From CAZNKU01 sp045654805 (GTDB taxonomy: Bacteria > Bacillota > Clostridia > Monoglobales > Firm-18), in contig JAZOOD010000056.1 in NCBI GenBank assembly GCA_045654805.1, positions 1 to 12,706 of the forward strand: 12,706 nucleotides of DNA, read 5' to 3'. A model generated the notes under the pieces. The model saw only the letters and a list, made by a program, of their open reading frames with translations, did not search any database and was not told the origin of the DNA. Each line of letters opens with the position of its first letter. The first letter of the stretch is position 1. Below, in pieces: positions 1 through 7,079 of the stretch. The position numbers and the translations under genes were made by a program.

Positions 1-111
1 AAAAATAAAGCCTACATCGAAGGCTTTGGCTATGTAACACCTGCCAAAACTCAAACCACCATCGTAGACTCGGATGGTGACATAAATAAAATAGTTGGAA
101 CAATGGAATAA
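1..111 (+). CDS. C-terminal end of a mobile-element protein, possibly DUF6550 family (partial)
   Basis: Reading from base 1 gives 36 in-frame codons ending in TAA at 109-111, so the 5' part lies outside the window. The tail contains YIEGFGYV, then a short linker, then DGDINKIVGTME. I recall a similar ending (Y-x-PGFGW/Y ... GNKIGxMG) in DUF6550-type proteins of Tn1549-like conjugative elements, which have an N-terminal membrane anchor and a disordered linker. The anchor cannot be seen here. If this is right, the left flank belongs to a conjugative element that hosts the mobilizable element to the right. The family assignment is tentative; the existence of an open C-terminal frame is clear. 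Confidence 0.45.
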   Translation, partial: KNKAYIEGFGYVTPAKTQTTIVDSDGDINKIVGTME

Positions 112-128
112 AAGATATGGGAACAGAA

Positions 129-161
129 AAATCCCTGCCAACACAAGATTGGCGGGGATTT
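129..161 (+). terminator. Hairpin after the partial left gene, likely terminator
   Basis: A 13-bp stem (AAATCCCTGCCAA with TTGGCGGGGATTT, one G-T wobble) encloses a 7-base loop and begins 17 bases after the stop codon at 111. The downstream sequence (cgctttg) is only weakly T-rich, so termination efficiency is uncertain. The hairpin itself is unambiguous. Confidence 0.6.
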
Positions 162-194
162 CGCTTTGTAGCAGTTTATTTAGTTTCAATCGAC

Positions 195-232
195 CCGTAC
201 ATCGTTTGTGAGATTTCTGTTCGATTGTACGG
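195..232. repeat. Imperfect inverted repeat in the left spacer
   Basis: CCGTACATCG at 195-204 faces CGATTGTACGG at 222-232. The arms match except for one extra base, around a 17-base centre. It lies in the 260-base gene-free stretch (112-371) between the partial left gene and the 3' end of the DUF6076 gene, where the left end of the mobilizable element could fall. It could be a recombinase or attachment arm, a protein site, or chance. Confidence 0.35.
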
Positions 233-371
233 ACTGTGGGTGTAATATGCACAAAGATTATGGGAATTTGGATGGTTTGAAATCACTTTTTAAGGTCTTT
301 TCCTGCCAATAACCCCTCTCTTTCTGTTGCTTTTGACGAAGATTTTTAGAGCTGATTTTATATCAAAAAAA

Positions 372-1595
372 TTACTCCATAATAATGCCCTTGGATTTTC
401 GTTTGCCCGGTTTGTCAGGATAAGGAATAGCCTTTATATCTGCTATAAACTTTTCGCCAAGCTTTTGCTTTTTGCTATATTTTTGCTTTGAGGTCAGATT
501 GGGATTTTTGCTTATAGCATCACGCTCATCGATATAGTCTCTACGTAAATCCTGTGCTTCTTGACTCCACTCATCATATTCGCTAAAGGTCATATCTTTT
601 CCGCTTAGTTCTTCTTCATACCAAGAATCTTTTACACGATAATACCGTTGATACATTTTCTCACTAATTTTATTATACTCTTTCAAAAACGGGTCATTAA
701 GTGACTCCTTATATTTTTCTACAGATGCAAGCTTTGCACAGGAATATCCGCTTTCGTTTATGTTCTTACAGTATTTTACATCACGAGCTGTGATGACTAG
801 AAAATACTTTCCACACATTTTACAACGGTTTATTCTGTATCCATTTTTTACAAGCTCTGAAAATTCATAGAATAGAGCCTCGTTAAGAGAATGAATTTGA
901 ATTGCGTATAAGGGCTTAAACTCTGAAGAATCATCATATACCATATCAGATTTCTCCATAATGTCTATGTCCAAATCATTTATTCCCATTATATAATCCA
1001 AATCGAACTTGCCATCCTTGATGGGTGCTGATGTTAGAAAGCGTGAAAGGTTAGTTCTGCTGATATCAGGAAAATCATCATTGGCTTTTAATATGGCTTT
1101 ATTTAAATTATCAAATCTATTTCTCTTTAAATTAAATATATAATCAATGAATTTTCTGTACCGCTTGCAAAGCCTGAGATATTCCTTAAGCCAATTATAC
1201 CATTCCCTATATACCTTCTTCGGAAGATATATAGGGATATTTTTTTGAGCATACACCGCCAACTCATCAAAGGCGCTTTTAATTGGGAAGTATGCATATG
1301 CAGCAAAAAGAAATCCGCACTTATGAACATGGGAATCCATAAATTCCATAAACGGAATAATCAAATCAAGCATACTCGTTATCTCTGTCTTATAAACAAC
1401 ATCATATATCTTTTTCAGACCTTCTTCATATCCGGTTAGGTCTGCATTTAGAAACTCAACAAGGAATTCTCCTATAGGTTTTATGTACTCATACTCATGA
1501 GAATCGGTTAAATTTGATACAAAATAATACTCTCTTTTCGGACATTCCATATAAATATAATTTATTTTTATGTTGCTAAAATTTGAAACAGACAT
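372..1595 (-). CDS. DUF6076-family protein with a C-terminal zinc-finger-like motif
   Basis: A 407-residue protein of unknown function. The recognisable part is near residues 258-286: CKMCGKYF, then YC at 275-276 and GYSC at 283-286, so C258, C261, C276 and C286 could bind zinc. I recall this arrangement from DUF6076-type proteins carried by clostridial mobile elements, often near mobilization genes. The N-terminal 250 residues look helical, with no signal peptide or membrane segment. The tail (about 370-407) is rich in Lys, fitting a nucleic-acid-associated protein, but that is inference. The ATG at 1595 is preceded by AGGCAGGTG at suitable spacing. The gene is divergent from the RepA-like gene, and its 3' end faces the presumed left end of the element. 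No catalytic motif is seen. Confidence 0.7.
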   Translation of the reverse strand: MSVSNFSNIKINYIYMECPKREYYFVSNLTDSHEYEYIKPIGEFLVEFLNADLTGYEEGLKKIYDVVYKTEITSMLDLIIPFMEFMDSHVHKCGFLFAAYAYFPIKSAFDELAVYAQKNIPIYLPKKVYREWYNWLKEYLRLCKRYRKFIDYIFNLKRNRFDNLNKAILKANDDFPDISRTNLSRFLTSAPIKDGKFDLDYIMGINDLDIDIMEKSDMVYDDSSEFKPLYAIQIHSLNEALFYEFSELVKNGYRINRCKMCGKYFLVITARDVKYCKNINESGYSCAKLASVEKYKESLNDPFLKEYNKISEKMYQRYYRVKDSWYEEELSGKDMTFSEYDEWSQEAQDLRRDYIDERDAISKNPNLTSKQKYSKKQKLGEKFIADIKAIPYPDKPGKRKSKGIIME

Positions 1596-1663
1596 TATAA
1601 CACCTGCCTTTCAAAGTAAATATAATAAATAAAACTTTCAATACTTTTATTCATTACAATAAT

Positions 1664-1694
1664 GATACCATACTTTTCGCAAAAAGTCTATAAT
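1664..1694 (+). promoter_or_regulatory. Candidate promoter of the repA-mob operon
   Basis: A perfect TATAAT at 1689-1694 lies about 100 bases before the RepA-like start. No good -35 is present: GATACC at 1664-1669 is the nearest and is 19 bases away. An activator or a weak basal promoter is possible. The region is shared with the divergent DUF6076 gene. Confidence 0.45.
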
Positions 1695-1794
1695 GAATTT
1701 GCCGGCAATGAAAAAGCGAAAGGTGGTGATTACAAAAATCATTTAAATTTCAAAAGCCAATTTCAAAAAATAATATATAGGAGGAATGAACTTT

Positions 1795-2859
1795 ATGAAG
1801 ACCTTAAAAACAGTTAACGGCGAAACATTAATGAATACATTTATCCCTCCGGTAGAATTTGTAGTAAAAGATTTAATTGCACAAGGAGCACATCTTCTAT
1901 CGGGAAGTCCTAAAACAGGAAAGTCTTGGTTGGCACTTATGCTTTGCTTAAAGGTAGCAACCGGAGAAAAGCTTTGGAATTTTGAAACCAAGCAAGGAAC
2001 AGCATTGTATCTCTGTCTCGAAGACAGCATCGCAAGAATTCAAAGCAGATTGTTTGAACTGACAGATGATGCTCCGCCCGACATTCACTTCGCAACAGTT
2101 GCAGAATGTATCGGATATGGCATCGAAGAACAGATTGAAAATTTCTGCAAAGAGCATCCCAACACCAGACTGGTTGTCATCGATACCTTCCAAAAGATAC
2201 GAACCTTATCAAATGATAATGCGTATGCAAGCGACTACCATGATGTATGTTTTCTTAAAAGCATTGCAGATAAATTAAAAATTGCAATCGTACTTATACA
2301 TCATTTGAGAAAGCAAAAGGATGATGACCCAATGAATAGGGTGTCGGGAACAACAGGAATTACAGGTGCAGCAGACTCAACCTTTGTTCTCGAGAAACTG
2401 AAGAGAGAAGGCACAAGAGCAAAGTTTACCTGTACCGGAAGAGATATTGACGACAGGATTATGGAATTAAATTTTGACCGTAAGAGCAAGATTTGGGATT
2501 TAATTACCGACAGCGTTGAGACTCCTGAAATTCTTCTCGAAGATATTACCGCAACAGTGGTTAAATTTATGAAGGATGAAAAATGTTTTTCAGGAACACC
2601 TGCAGAGCTTGCAGAGAGGTTATCTACATACACAACAGAGGAAATCTCACCCATGGTTCTATCAAAAAGACTCAATCAAAACATCCCGGAACTTGAAGAG
2701 TTCGGGATTAGATATAAGTCGAAACGGAGCAACGGCAAGAGGCTTATCTACTTAAACAGTGCCGATAGTGACGGAAATCTTGGTATCCCAATAACCGACC
2801 CTACCGTCCCTGTAAGCGAAGTCTCTGACAAAGAAGTCGAGACTGAGCGAGGATTGTAA
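1795..2859 (+). CDS. RepA-like AAA (RecA-fold) ATPase/helicase
   Basis: A RecA-fold ATPase of the RepA/AAA_25 type. Numbering from the ATG at 1786, Walker A is GSPKTGKS (40-47), Walker B is LVVIDTF (129-135), HHLRK follows at 172-176 and a GTTGITGAADS sensor-like stretch lies at 188-198. The C-terminal 120 residues are probably a winged-helix domain. RepA of plasmid RSF1010 is a hexameric replicative helicase. In integrative elements, relatives are thought to help replicate the excised circle. The ATG at 1786 sits one base after AGGAGG (1779-1784), too close to be used. The in-frame ATG at 1795, 10 bases after it, is preferred, giving 354 residues. It is the first gene of the rightward mobilization block, just upstream of oriT. 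The exact role (replication or accessory) is inferred. Confidence 0.8.
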   Translation: MKTLKTVNGETLMNTFIPPVEFVVKDLIAQGAHLLSGSPKTGKSWLALMLCLKVATGEKLWNFETKQGTALYLCLEDSIARIQSRLFELTDDAPPDIHFATVAECIGYGIEEQIENFCKEHPNTRLVVIDTFQKIRTLSNDNAYASDYHDVCFLKSIADKLKIAIVLIHHLRKQKDDDPMNRVSGTTGITGAADSTFVLEKLKREGTRAKFTCTGRDIDDRIMELNFDRKSKIWDLITDSVETPEILLEDITATVVKFMKDEKCFSGTPAELAERLSTYTTEEISPMVLSKRLNQNIPELEEFGIRYKSKRSNGKRLIYLNSADSDGNLGIPITDPTVPVSEVSDKEVETERGL

Positions 2860-2860
2860 T

Positions 2861-2960
2861 CCCCTCTTTTAAGAGGGGGCAAGCAGAGCGTCCGGCTATC
2901 CTGCCGCTCTTTTCGCCTCGCCGATGGCGTGCGAAATCTCGGGCGGTAGCCCGGACCCAC
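2861..2960 (+). other. oriT: Predicted origin of transfer (oriT) with an RP4/IncP-type nick site
   Basis: A gene-free, markedly GC-rich stretch between repA and mobC is packed with inverted repeats. These are CCCCTCTT/AAGAGGGG (2861-2868 and 2871-2878), AGAGCG/CGCTCT (2885-2890 and 2905-2910), CGCC/GGCG (about 2920-2928) and CGGGC/GCCCG (2940-2944 and 2949-2953). Inside the second repeat lies TATCCTGC at 2897-2904. This matches the nic consensus of the RP4/IncP (MOBP) group, YATCCTG|Y, as I know it. The predicted cut on the plus strand is between G2903 and C2904. Its position directly upstream of mobC and the relaxase gene is where oriT normally lies. Motif and position are seen; the function is inferred from the match. 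Confidence 0.75.
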
Positions 2961-2990
2961 TATAAAAATTAATTAGGAAGGATGATATTT

Positions 2991-3308
2991 ATGAAAGTAA
3001 ACAGAAGACGAAATATAACTCTTACAGTAAGACTTACTGAAGAAGAAAAAGCCCATATAGTAAATATGGCAAAGAAAGCTAACTTAAGTTTAACCGACTA
3101 CATAGTAGAGCTTTCTCACCTGATACCGATAGTTGTTCCCGAGAATGTTAAACCACTCCTTATAGAATTAAGAAGAATCGGTAACAACATAAATCAAATT
3201 GCTACAAGGGCAAATATGGACATCTATCAGAGAGAAAATTTTGAAGGTATCAGAAATGAACTCAAAAAAATCAATGATAATTTATTTGAGATTAGGAGGC
3301 GAAAGTGA
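2991..3308 (+). CDS. mobC: MobC-like relaxosome accessory protein
   Basis: A small basic protein (105 residues from the chosen start) of the MobC family. The N-terminal segment, with NITLTVRLTEEEK, fits a ribbon-helix-helix DNA-binding fold. The later LRRIGNNINQIATRAN is the MobC hallmark. MobC proteins bind oriT and open the DNA around nic for the relaxase. An in-frame ATG at 2982 directly abuts AGGAAGG (2975-2981), so translation more likely begins at the ATG at 2991, 9 bases downstream. The stop codon overlaps the relaxase start (TGATG), suggesting translational coupling. It sits immediately downstream of the predicted oriT. Confidence 0.9.
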   Translation: MKVNRRRNITLTVRLTEEEKAHIVNMAKKANLSLTDYIVELSHLIPIVVPENVKPLLIELRRIGNNINQIATRANMDIYQRENFEGIRNELKKINDNLFEIRRRK

Positions 3309-4846
3309 TGGCAACAGTAACTTATGTAAAAGTGAAAAAGCAGTCACCGGCTGCGATGTACGGAGTAATAAATTATTGCAAGAGAGAGGATAAGGTTAGG
3401 GATATACAATCGGGCAGAAGAATTGTCAGCGGAATCAATTGTAACGGTGAAAATGCCTTCCGTGAATTTATGACTACCAAAGCGGCTTATGACAAATTGG
3501 AAGGTACATATTATTACCACTACGTGCAATCGTTCTCTTACAAGGAAGGAATCACACATAATAAGGCACATGAAATTGCAAGAGAATTTGCGGCAGAAGC
3601 TTGGCCCGGACATGAAATATTAGTAGCAACACATCTCGATACCAAGAACCCTCACTCACACTTCGTTATAAACTCTGTAAACTTTGAGAACGGATATAAG
3701 CTAAGGCAAGACACTCATACACTGGAGCATCTCAGGGAGAAGAGTGACAGGATTTGTATGAGTCACGGATACTCGATTATAAAAAATCCTCAAAAGCGTA
3801 CAAGCTATATCCCTCGGGGAGAGTACAGGGCAGCACAACGAGGTACCAGTTGGAAGTTCGCACTGATGTGGAATATCGACCAAGCGATGAAGAAAAGCGG
3901 AACCCGTAAAGATTTCGTACAGGAAATGAAACGGCTTGGCTACGATATGATTTGGACAGATACAAGAAAATCAATTACATTTATTTGTCCCAACGGAATG
4001 AAGTGCAGAGACTTCAAATTACACGAAGAAAAATACTTGAAAGGAATGATAGAGAATGAATTCAAACTACGAGAACAATTATCAAAACACATCACCAACG
4101 GAACAATTGAAAAGACTGAATGGTCAGGCGATGAAGAAATTGGAAGAGATACCGTACCAACCGATACTGTACGCTATACCCAAGGAGATGAGGTTGGAAG
4201 AACAGAAGCTCCTACGGGAAGCAGTGACATTTCAACCAACACTGTACAGGATGATAGATGGACTCTCTACGAGCCAAGATCTGGAGAGATTCGTAAAGAA
4301 TCAGACCTCGGTAGTGCAGAAAGGGATGGCGGATATGCTGACCCGAGCATTGGAACTGAACCAACAACAAATAGAGAATCTATCGGTGATAATACAACAG
4401 GATGGGAAAAAGAGAGAGGAATTTATTTCGGAGATATCCCGGACGATGACTACGGAGATTCTGGACTACTCGAAAACGATGCACGAGAAGATATCAGATT
4501 TGGAGGATTTGAGAGAAGAACTGGAGAACCGCATGATGAAAATTATCATTACGGTGGGACTGACTTCGGTGGGATTGTCGGCAATGCTCTTCATGGTGTT
4601 GCAGCGCTTGCTGACATAATACATTCTGAAAGTGATGATGAGGAAGAACGAAAAAAGGAACAGGAAGCAAAAATGGCAGGTGGCAATTTGGGTGCAGCCA
4701 TTGGAATAGCTGCTGGAATTGTATCTGCCCTCGTAAGTAAGGATGAGCCTGATGAAGAGCTTATCCGTGAGCAAAAAGAAATCGATGAAATGTTAGAAGA
4801 CGAAATTGAAGATGAAGAATACATCGATTTCATGATGGGAATGTGA
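3308..4846 (+). CDS. MOBP-type relaxase (mobilization nuclease)
   Basis: The relaxase nicks oriT, stays covalently attached to the 5' end through a tyrosine, and pilots the strand through a helper conjugation channel. The N-terminal 250 residues carry the relaxase/mobilization nuclease fold. Y18 or Y23 (in MYGVINYCKRE) is the likely nucleophile, HYVQSF lies at 71-76, and the metal-binding three-histidine motif HxDxxxxHxHxxxxxxN lies at 109-125. Residues about 265-455 are acidic, low in complexity and probably disordered. This segment overlies a second gene in another frame. A hydrophobic Gly/Ala-rich segment (457-477) and a very acidic tail (479-512) follow. GTG at 3305 is an alternative start, but ATG 3308, 8 bases after AGGAGG (3294-3299), is better placed. 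The RP4-like nic upstream agrees with a MOBP relaxase. Confidence 0.9.
   Translation: MATVTYVKVKKQSPAAMYGVINYCKREDKVRDIQSGRRIVSGINCNGENAFREFMTTKAAYDKLEGTYYYHYVQSFSYKEGITHNKAHEIAREFAAEAWPGHEILVATHLDTKNPHSHFVINSVNFENGYKLRQDTHTLEHLREKSDRICMSHGYSIIKNPQKRTSYIPRGEYRAAQRGTSWKFALMWNIDQAMKKSGTRKDFVQEMKRLGYDMIWTDTRKSITFICPNGMKCRDFKLHEEKYLKGMIENEFKLREQLSKHITNGTIEKTEWSGDEEIGRDTVPTDTVRYTQGDEVGRTEAPTGSSDISTNTVQDDRWTLYEPRSGEIRKESDLGSAERDGGYADPSIGTEPTTNRESIGDNTTGWEKERGIYFGDIPDDDYGDSGLLENDAREDIRFGGFERRTGEPHDENYHYGGTDFGGIVGNALHGVAALADIIHSESDDEEERKKEQEAKMAGGNLGAAIGIAAGIVSALVSKDEPDEELIREQKEIDEMLEDEIEDEEYIDFMMGM
4056..4619 (+). CDS. Overprinted gene inside the relaxase gene: coiled-coil protein with C-terminal membrane anchor
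   Basis: A 187-residue open frame lies wholly inside the relaxase gene, shifted +1. It is unlikely to be a shadow. Its product is well formed: a polar N-terminus, a helical region with heptad-like character (about 70-160, Gln/Glu/Lys/Leu-rich), and a clear membrane segment at about 163-183 (IIITVGLTSVGLSAMLFMVL) ending in RLLT. AAGGA at 4041-4045 is 10 bases before the ATG. The overlapped relaxase residues (about 250-437) are low-complexity and disordered, as expected if the inner frame carries the selective constraint. ColE1-type plasmids encode MbeB and MbeD inside mbeA in the same manner, and these assist mobilization. A similar accessory role, perhaps tethering the relaxosome to the membrane or coupling protein, is inferred. 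I do not recognise the family by sequence. Confidence 0.7.
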   Translation: MNSNYENNYQNTSPTEQLKRLNGQAMKKLEEIPYQPILYAIPKEMRLEEQKLLREAVTFQPTLYRMIDGLSTSQDLERFVKNQTSVVQKGMADMLTRALELNQQQIENLSVIIQQDGKKREEFISEISRTMTTEILDYSKTMHEKISDLEDLREELENRMMKIIITVGLTSVGLSAMLFMVLQRLLT

Positions 4847-4864
4847 GAAAGGAGTTGAGAGATA

Positions 4865-5104
4865 ATGAAAAAACATAAGCGATTTTTACCGCCGGATTAT
4901 TATGTAATATACAAGCGGATAACAAGTGAAAACAGTCCTGTGGAAAATCTTAAACGAGCATATATAGATGGTAGCAAAACTCTATATTTTGAAATCGGGG
5001 ATAAGATTTTTAGAACGAAGTCACTCTACCACAATGATGACGACAAGGATGCATCTACCCTTCAGGACAGAGTAAATAACATCATAAGCCGTGAAGTTTC
5101 TTAA
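4865..5104 (+). CDS. Small protein of unknown function after the relaxase
   Basis: A 79-residue protein I do not recognise. It is soluble and mixed-charge, with a basic start (MKKHKRF), PPDYYVIYKR, a central likely strand-turn-strand (TLYFEIGDKIFRTKSLY) and a polar C-terminus. There are no cysteine clusters, membrane segments or signal peptide. AGGAG (4850-4854) is 10 bases before the ATG, and the gene begins 18 bases after the relaxase stop, so it is probably the last gene of the repA-mob operon. A separate promoter follows before the recombinase. Its position between the mobilization and integration genes suggests an element-maintenance or regulatory role, but nothing in the sequence shows which. 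Confidence 0.65.
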   Translation: MKKHKRFLPPDYYVIYKRITSENSPVENLKRAYIDGSKTLYFEIGDKIFRTKSLYHNDDDKDASTLQDRVNNIISREVS

Positions 5105-5123
5105 ATAACTTCGGTGATTTATC

Positions 5124-5152
5124 TGGATAACGGCTGGGTTATGTGGTATAAT
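5124..5152 (+). promoter_or_regulatory. Promoter of the serine recombinase gene
   Basis: An extended -10, TGG-TATAAT (TATAAT at 5147-5152), has a partial -35, TGGATA at 5124-5129 (4 of 6 matches), with a 17-base spacer. It lies in the short gap before the recombinase, 50 bases upstream of its start. Confidence 0.6.
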
Positions 5153-5176
5153 CATTATAGCATTTACACAGCCGTT
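5129..5176. repeat. Inverted repeat flanking the recombinase -10 element
   Basis: AACGGCTG (5129-5136) and CAGCCGTT (5169-5176) are perfect 8-base inverted arms, 32 bases apart, with the -10 hexamer between them. Such a layout fits a repressor or recombinase binding site that controls the recombinase gene, but no binding protein can be assigned. Confidence 0.45.
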
Positions 5177-5201
5177 TCCCTTAAGAGAAAGGAGAATTTA
5201 G

Positions 5202-6833
5202 ATGGCAAAAAGAGAAACGGTATGGATAGCAAATTTATATCTAAGGTTATCCAAAGAAGATAAGCGTTCAGCAAATGCAGAAAGCATAAGCATAGAAACC
5301 CAAAGAATGAAAACATCGAATTTCGCCAACAAAAATAACATTATAATCCGTAAGGAATATGTAGATGACGGCGAATCAGGAGTATTCTTTGAAAGACCTG
5401 AATTTCAGGCAATGATGCGAGATGTCGAAGAAGGAAATGCTAACTGCATAATCGTAAAAGATTTATCAAGGCTTGGCAGAAATGATGTTCAGGCAAATCT
5501 ATATTACGAGGACATTTTCATAGCAAGAGGCATTCGGTTTATTGCAATAGATGATGGTGTTGATACATACTTGAATGGTTATCAACAAATTGCAACCTTT
5601 AAGAATATGTATAATGCAATGTATCCAAGAGATATATCCGAAAAGACAAGGTCAGCATACAAAACCAAAGCAGAATCGGGTTGGTTCCTTGGTGCCAAAG
5701 CACCATACGGATATCAAAAGGACCCGAAGGACAAGCATCATCTTATTATTGACGAGGAGGTTGCACATATTGTAAGGTACATATTCGACTTGGCAAAGCA
5801 AGGCTATGGAAAAAGGAAAATAACCAAAATACTTCACGAAGAAAAAATCCCCACTCCTGCTGCCTATGCAAAGACTCAGGGAATGAATCATTATTCTGCT
5901 ATGACCGCACACGATGATGAATGTTATTGGTGTGATGATACTGTGGGCGATATGCTTATAAACGAAGTTTACATAGGTAATATGGTAAACCACAGAAAAG
6001 AAAAGCCTTTTAAGTCAAAGAAGTTCAGGGATGTTCCAAAGGATGAATGGATTGTGGTAGAAAACACCCATGAACCAATAATTGATAAGCAGACCTTCGA
6101 TGAAGTACAAAAACTTCTTGAAAGTCGGTCAAGAGAAACCAAAACAGGTGAAACACAAATCTTTGCTAAGATAATAAAATGTATGGATTGTAAAAAAGCC
6201 TTGGTGTTCTCCAATGCAACCAAGTCTTATGTATGCAACACATATAATCTAAAAGGCAAGCAATACTGCCCGTCTCATTACATAAGATATGATGAGTTAT
6301 ATGGTGTAGTCCTTTCAGACATATATGCAAAGACAGTGCTCTTAGAAACCGACAAAGATGCCCTATACAAAGCGGCACTTAAATGCAACGAACAAAAGAT
6401 TATGGCAGAAACCAAAGACAATCAACGAAAGCTTGCAAAAGCCAACAAGAGAATCGGTGAGCTTGAAATTCTTATAACAAAGACATACGAAAATTCAGTC
6501 TTAGGAAATTTATCAAGCGAGAGAATGGCATCACTCCTTGCAGGATACGAAGAGGAACAGGCAGAATCAAAAGCCGAGGCAGCAAGAATAGAAAGCGAGC
6601 TTAACGAATACCACAAGTCAAAGGATAATGCCATAGACTTTGTAAACTTAATTGAAAAGTACATTGGAATTAAGGAACTCACATACGAGATTCTCCATGA
6701 GCTTATAGACAGAATTGAAGTCGGCGAAAAGTACGAATATCAGGGCGAAACTTATCAGGATATAAATATTTATTATAAGTTTGTTGGAACAGTAGAGTTT
6801 AACAGCGAACTTAATATAGAAAAAGCAGGATAA
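5202..6833 (+). CDS. Large serine recombinase, TnpX/TndX type
   Basis: A 543-residue site-specific recombinase that excises and integrates the element through double-strand breaks with a Ser-DNA intermediate. The N-terminal resolvase domain holds the catalytic serine in YLRLSKEDK (S17) and the arginine-rich VKDLSRLGRN (85-94). The recombinase domain follows (about 160-310, APYGYQKDP, IGNMVNHR). A zinc ribbon has C327, C330, C345 and C356, then a long charged coiled coil (about 400-480) and a C-terminal tail. Length and order match TnpX (Tn4451) and TndX (Tn5397), which need no separate integrase and use a short dinucleotide core. AAAGGAG (5188-5194) is 7 bases before the ATG. In this family the gene usually lies near one end of the element, so an element end may lie soon after 6833. 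Confidence 0.93.
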   Translation: MAKRETVWIANLYLRLSKEDKRSANAESISIETQRMKTSNFANKNNIIIRKEYVDDGESGVFFERPEFQAMMRDVEEGNANCIIVKDLSRLGRNDVQANLYYEDIFIARGIRFIAIDDGVDTYLNGYQQIATFKNMYNAMYPRDISEKTRSAYKTKAESGWFLGAKAPYGYQKDPKDKHHLIIDEEVAHIVRYIFDLAKQGYGKRKITKILHEEKIPTPAAYAKTQGMNHYSAMTAHDDECYWCDDTVGDMLINEVYIGNMVNHRKEKPFKSKKFRDVPKDEWIVVENTHEPIIDKQTFDEVQKLLESRSRETKTGETQIFAKIIKCMDCKKALVFSNATKSYVCNTYNLKGKQYCPSHYIRYDELYGVVLSDIYAKTVLLETDKDALYKAALKCNEQKIMAETKDNQRKLAKANKRIGELEILITKTYENSVLGNLSSERMASLLAGYEEEQAESKAEAARIESELNEYHKSKDNAIDFVNLIEKYIGIKELTYEILHELIDRIEVGEKYEYQGETYQDINIYYKFVGTVEFNSELNIEKAG

Positions 6834-6886
6834 CAGGGCACTCCCTTAAAAAGAGTAACAGTCTCCTCGCCCGCACCAAACAGTAG

Positions 6887-6930
6887 AAATCCGAACCTTG
6901 TACCAATCGGCAGCGGGTTCGGATTTTTAT
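6887..6930 (+). terminator. Rho-independent terminator after the recombinase gene
   Basis: An 11-bp perfect stem (AAATCCGAACC at 6887-6897, GGTTCGGATTT at 6916-6926) is followed by TTTATTAT. The loop is 18 bases. It ends the recombinase transcript. Confidence 0.8.
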
Positions 6931-6991
6931 TATATCTTGACTATCCAAATTTTAATAGTAAACTCGAAAAACACTAACATCGAAATCTCAG

Positions 6992-7028
6992 GAGATAAAA
7001 CTTTAACCGGTTTTATCTCTTTTTATTT
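6992..7028 (+). terminator. Second terminator, upstream of the defence operon
   Basis: GAGATAAAAC (6992-7001) pairs with GTTTTATCTC (7010-7019) around an 8-base loop, followed by TTTTTATTT. No gene lies between it and the first terminator, so it may insulate the next operon or be left over from sequence beyond an element junction. Confidence 0.75.
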
Positions 7029-7046
7029 ATAAAAAACACAAAAAGT

Positions 7047-7079
7047 ACACCTTATTGAGGGTTTTTCTCAATTAGGTGT
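7047..7079. repeat. Near-perfect inverted repeat abutting the defence promoter
   Basis: ACACCTTATTGAG (7047-7059) and CTCAATTAGGTGT (7067-7079) pair with one mismatch around a 7-base spacer. The right arm ends on the first base of the -35 TTGACA. It could be a repressor operator. On the minus strand the same hairpin is followed by T-rich sequence and could stop antisense transcription. It could also be an attachment arm. Confidence 0.65.

Noticed and set aside
1127..1330. Open frame on the minus strand (67 codons)
   Set aside because: It lies within the DUF6076 gene in another frame, has no good ribosome binding site and gives a product without recognisable features.
1719..1746. Short leader peptide after AAAGGTGG upstream of the RepA-like gene
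   Set aside because: A GTG frame of about six codons can be read, but it is too short, has no sensible spacing or recognisable leader feature, and there is no attenuator hairpin.
4466..4774. Minus-strand open frames over the relaxase 3' part
   Set aside because: They are antisense to two supported plus-strand genes, lack start signals, and their Ser/Phe-rich products are typical antisense shadows of acidic, Lys-rich coding sequence.
6834..6880. Possible tRNA 3' end (patch ending in CCGCACCA)
   Set aside because: It resembles an acceptor stem with CCA, but no T-arm (GGTTCRA) or cloverleaf lies at the right distance upstream on either strand. It may still be an attachment-site remnant.
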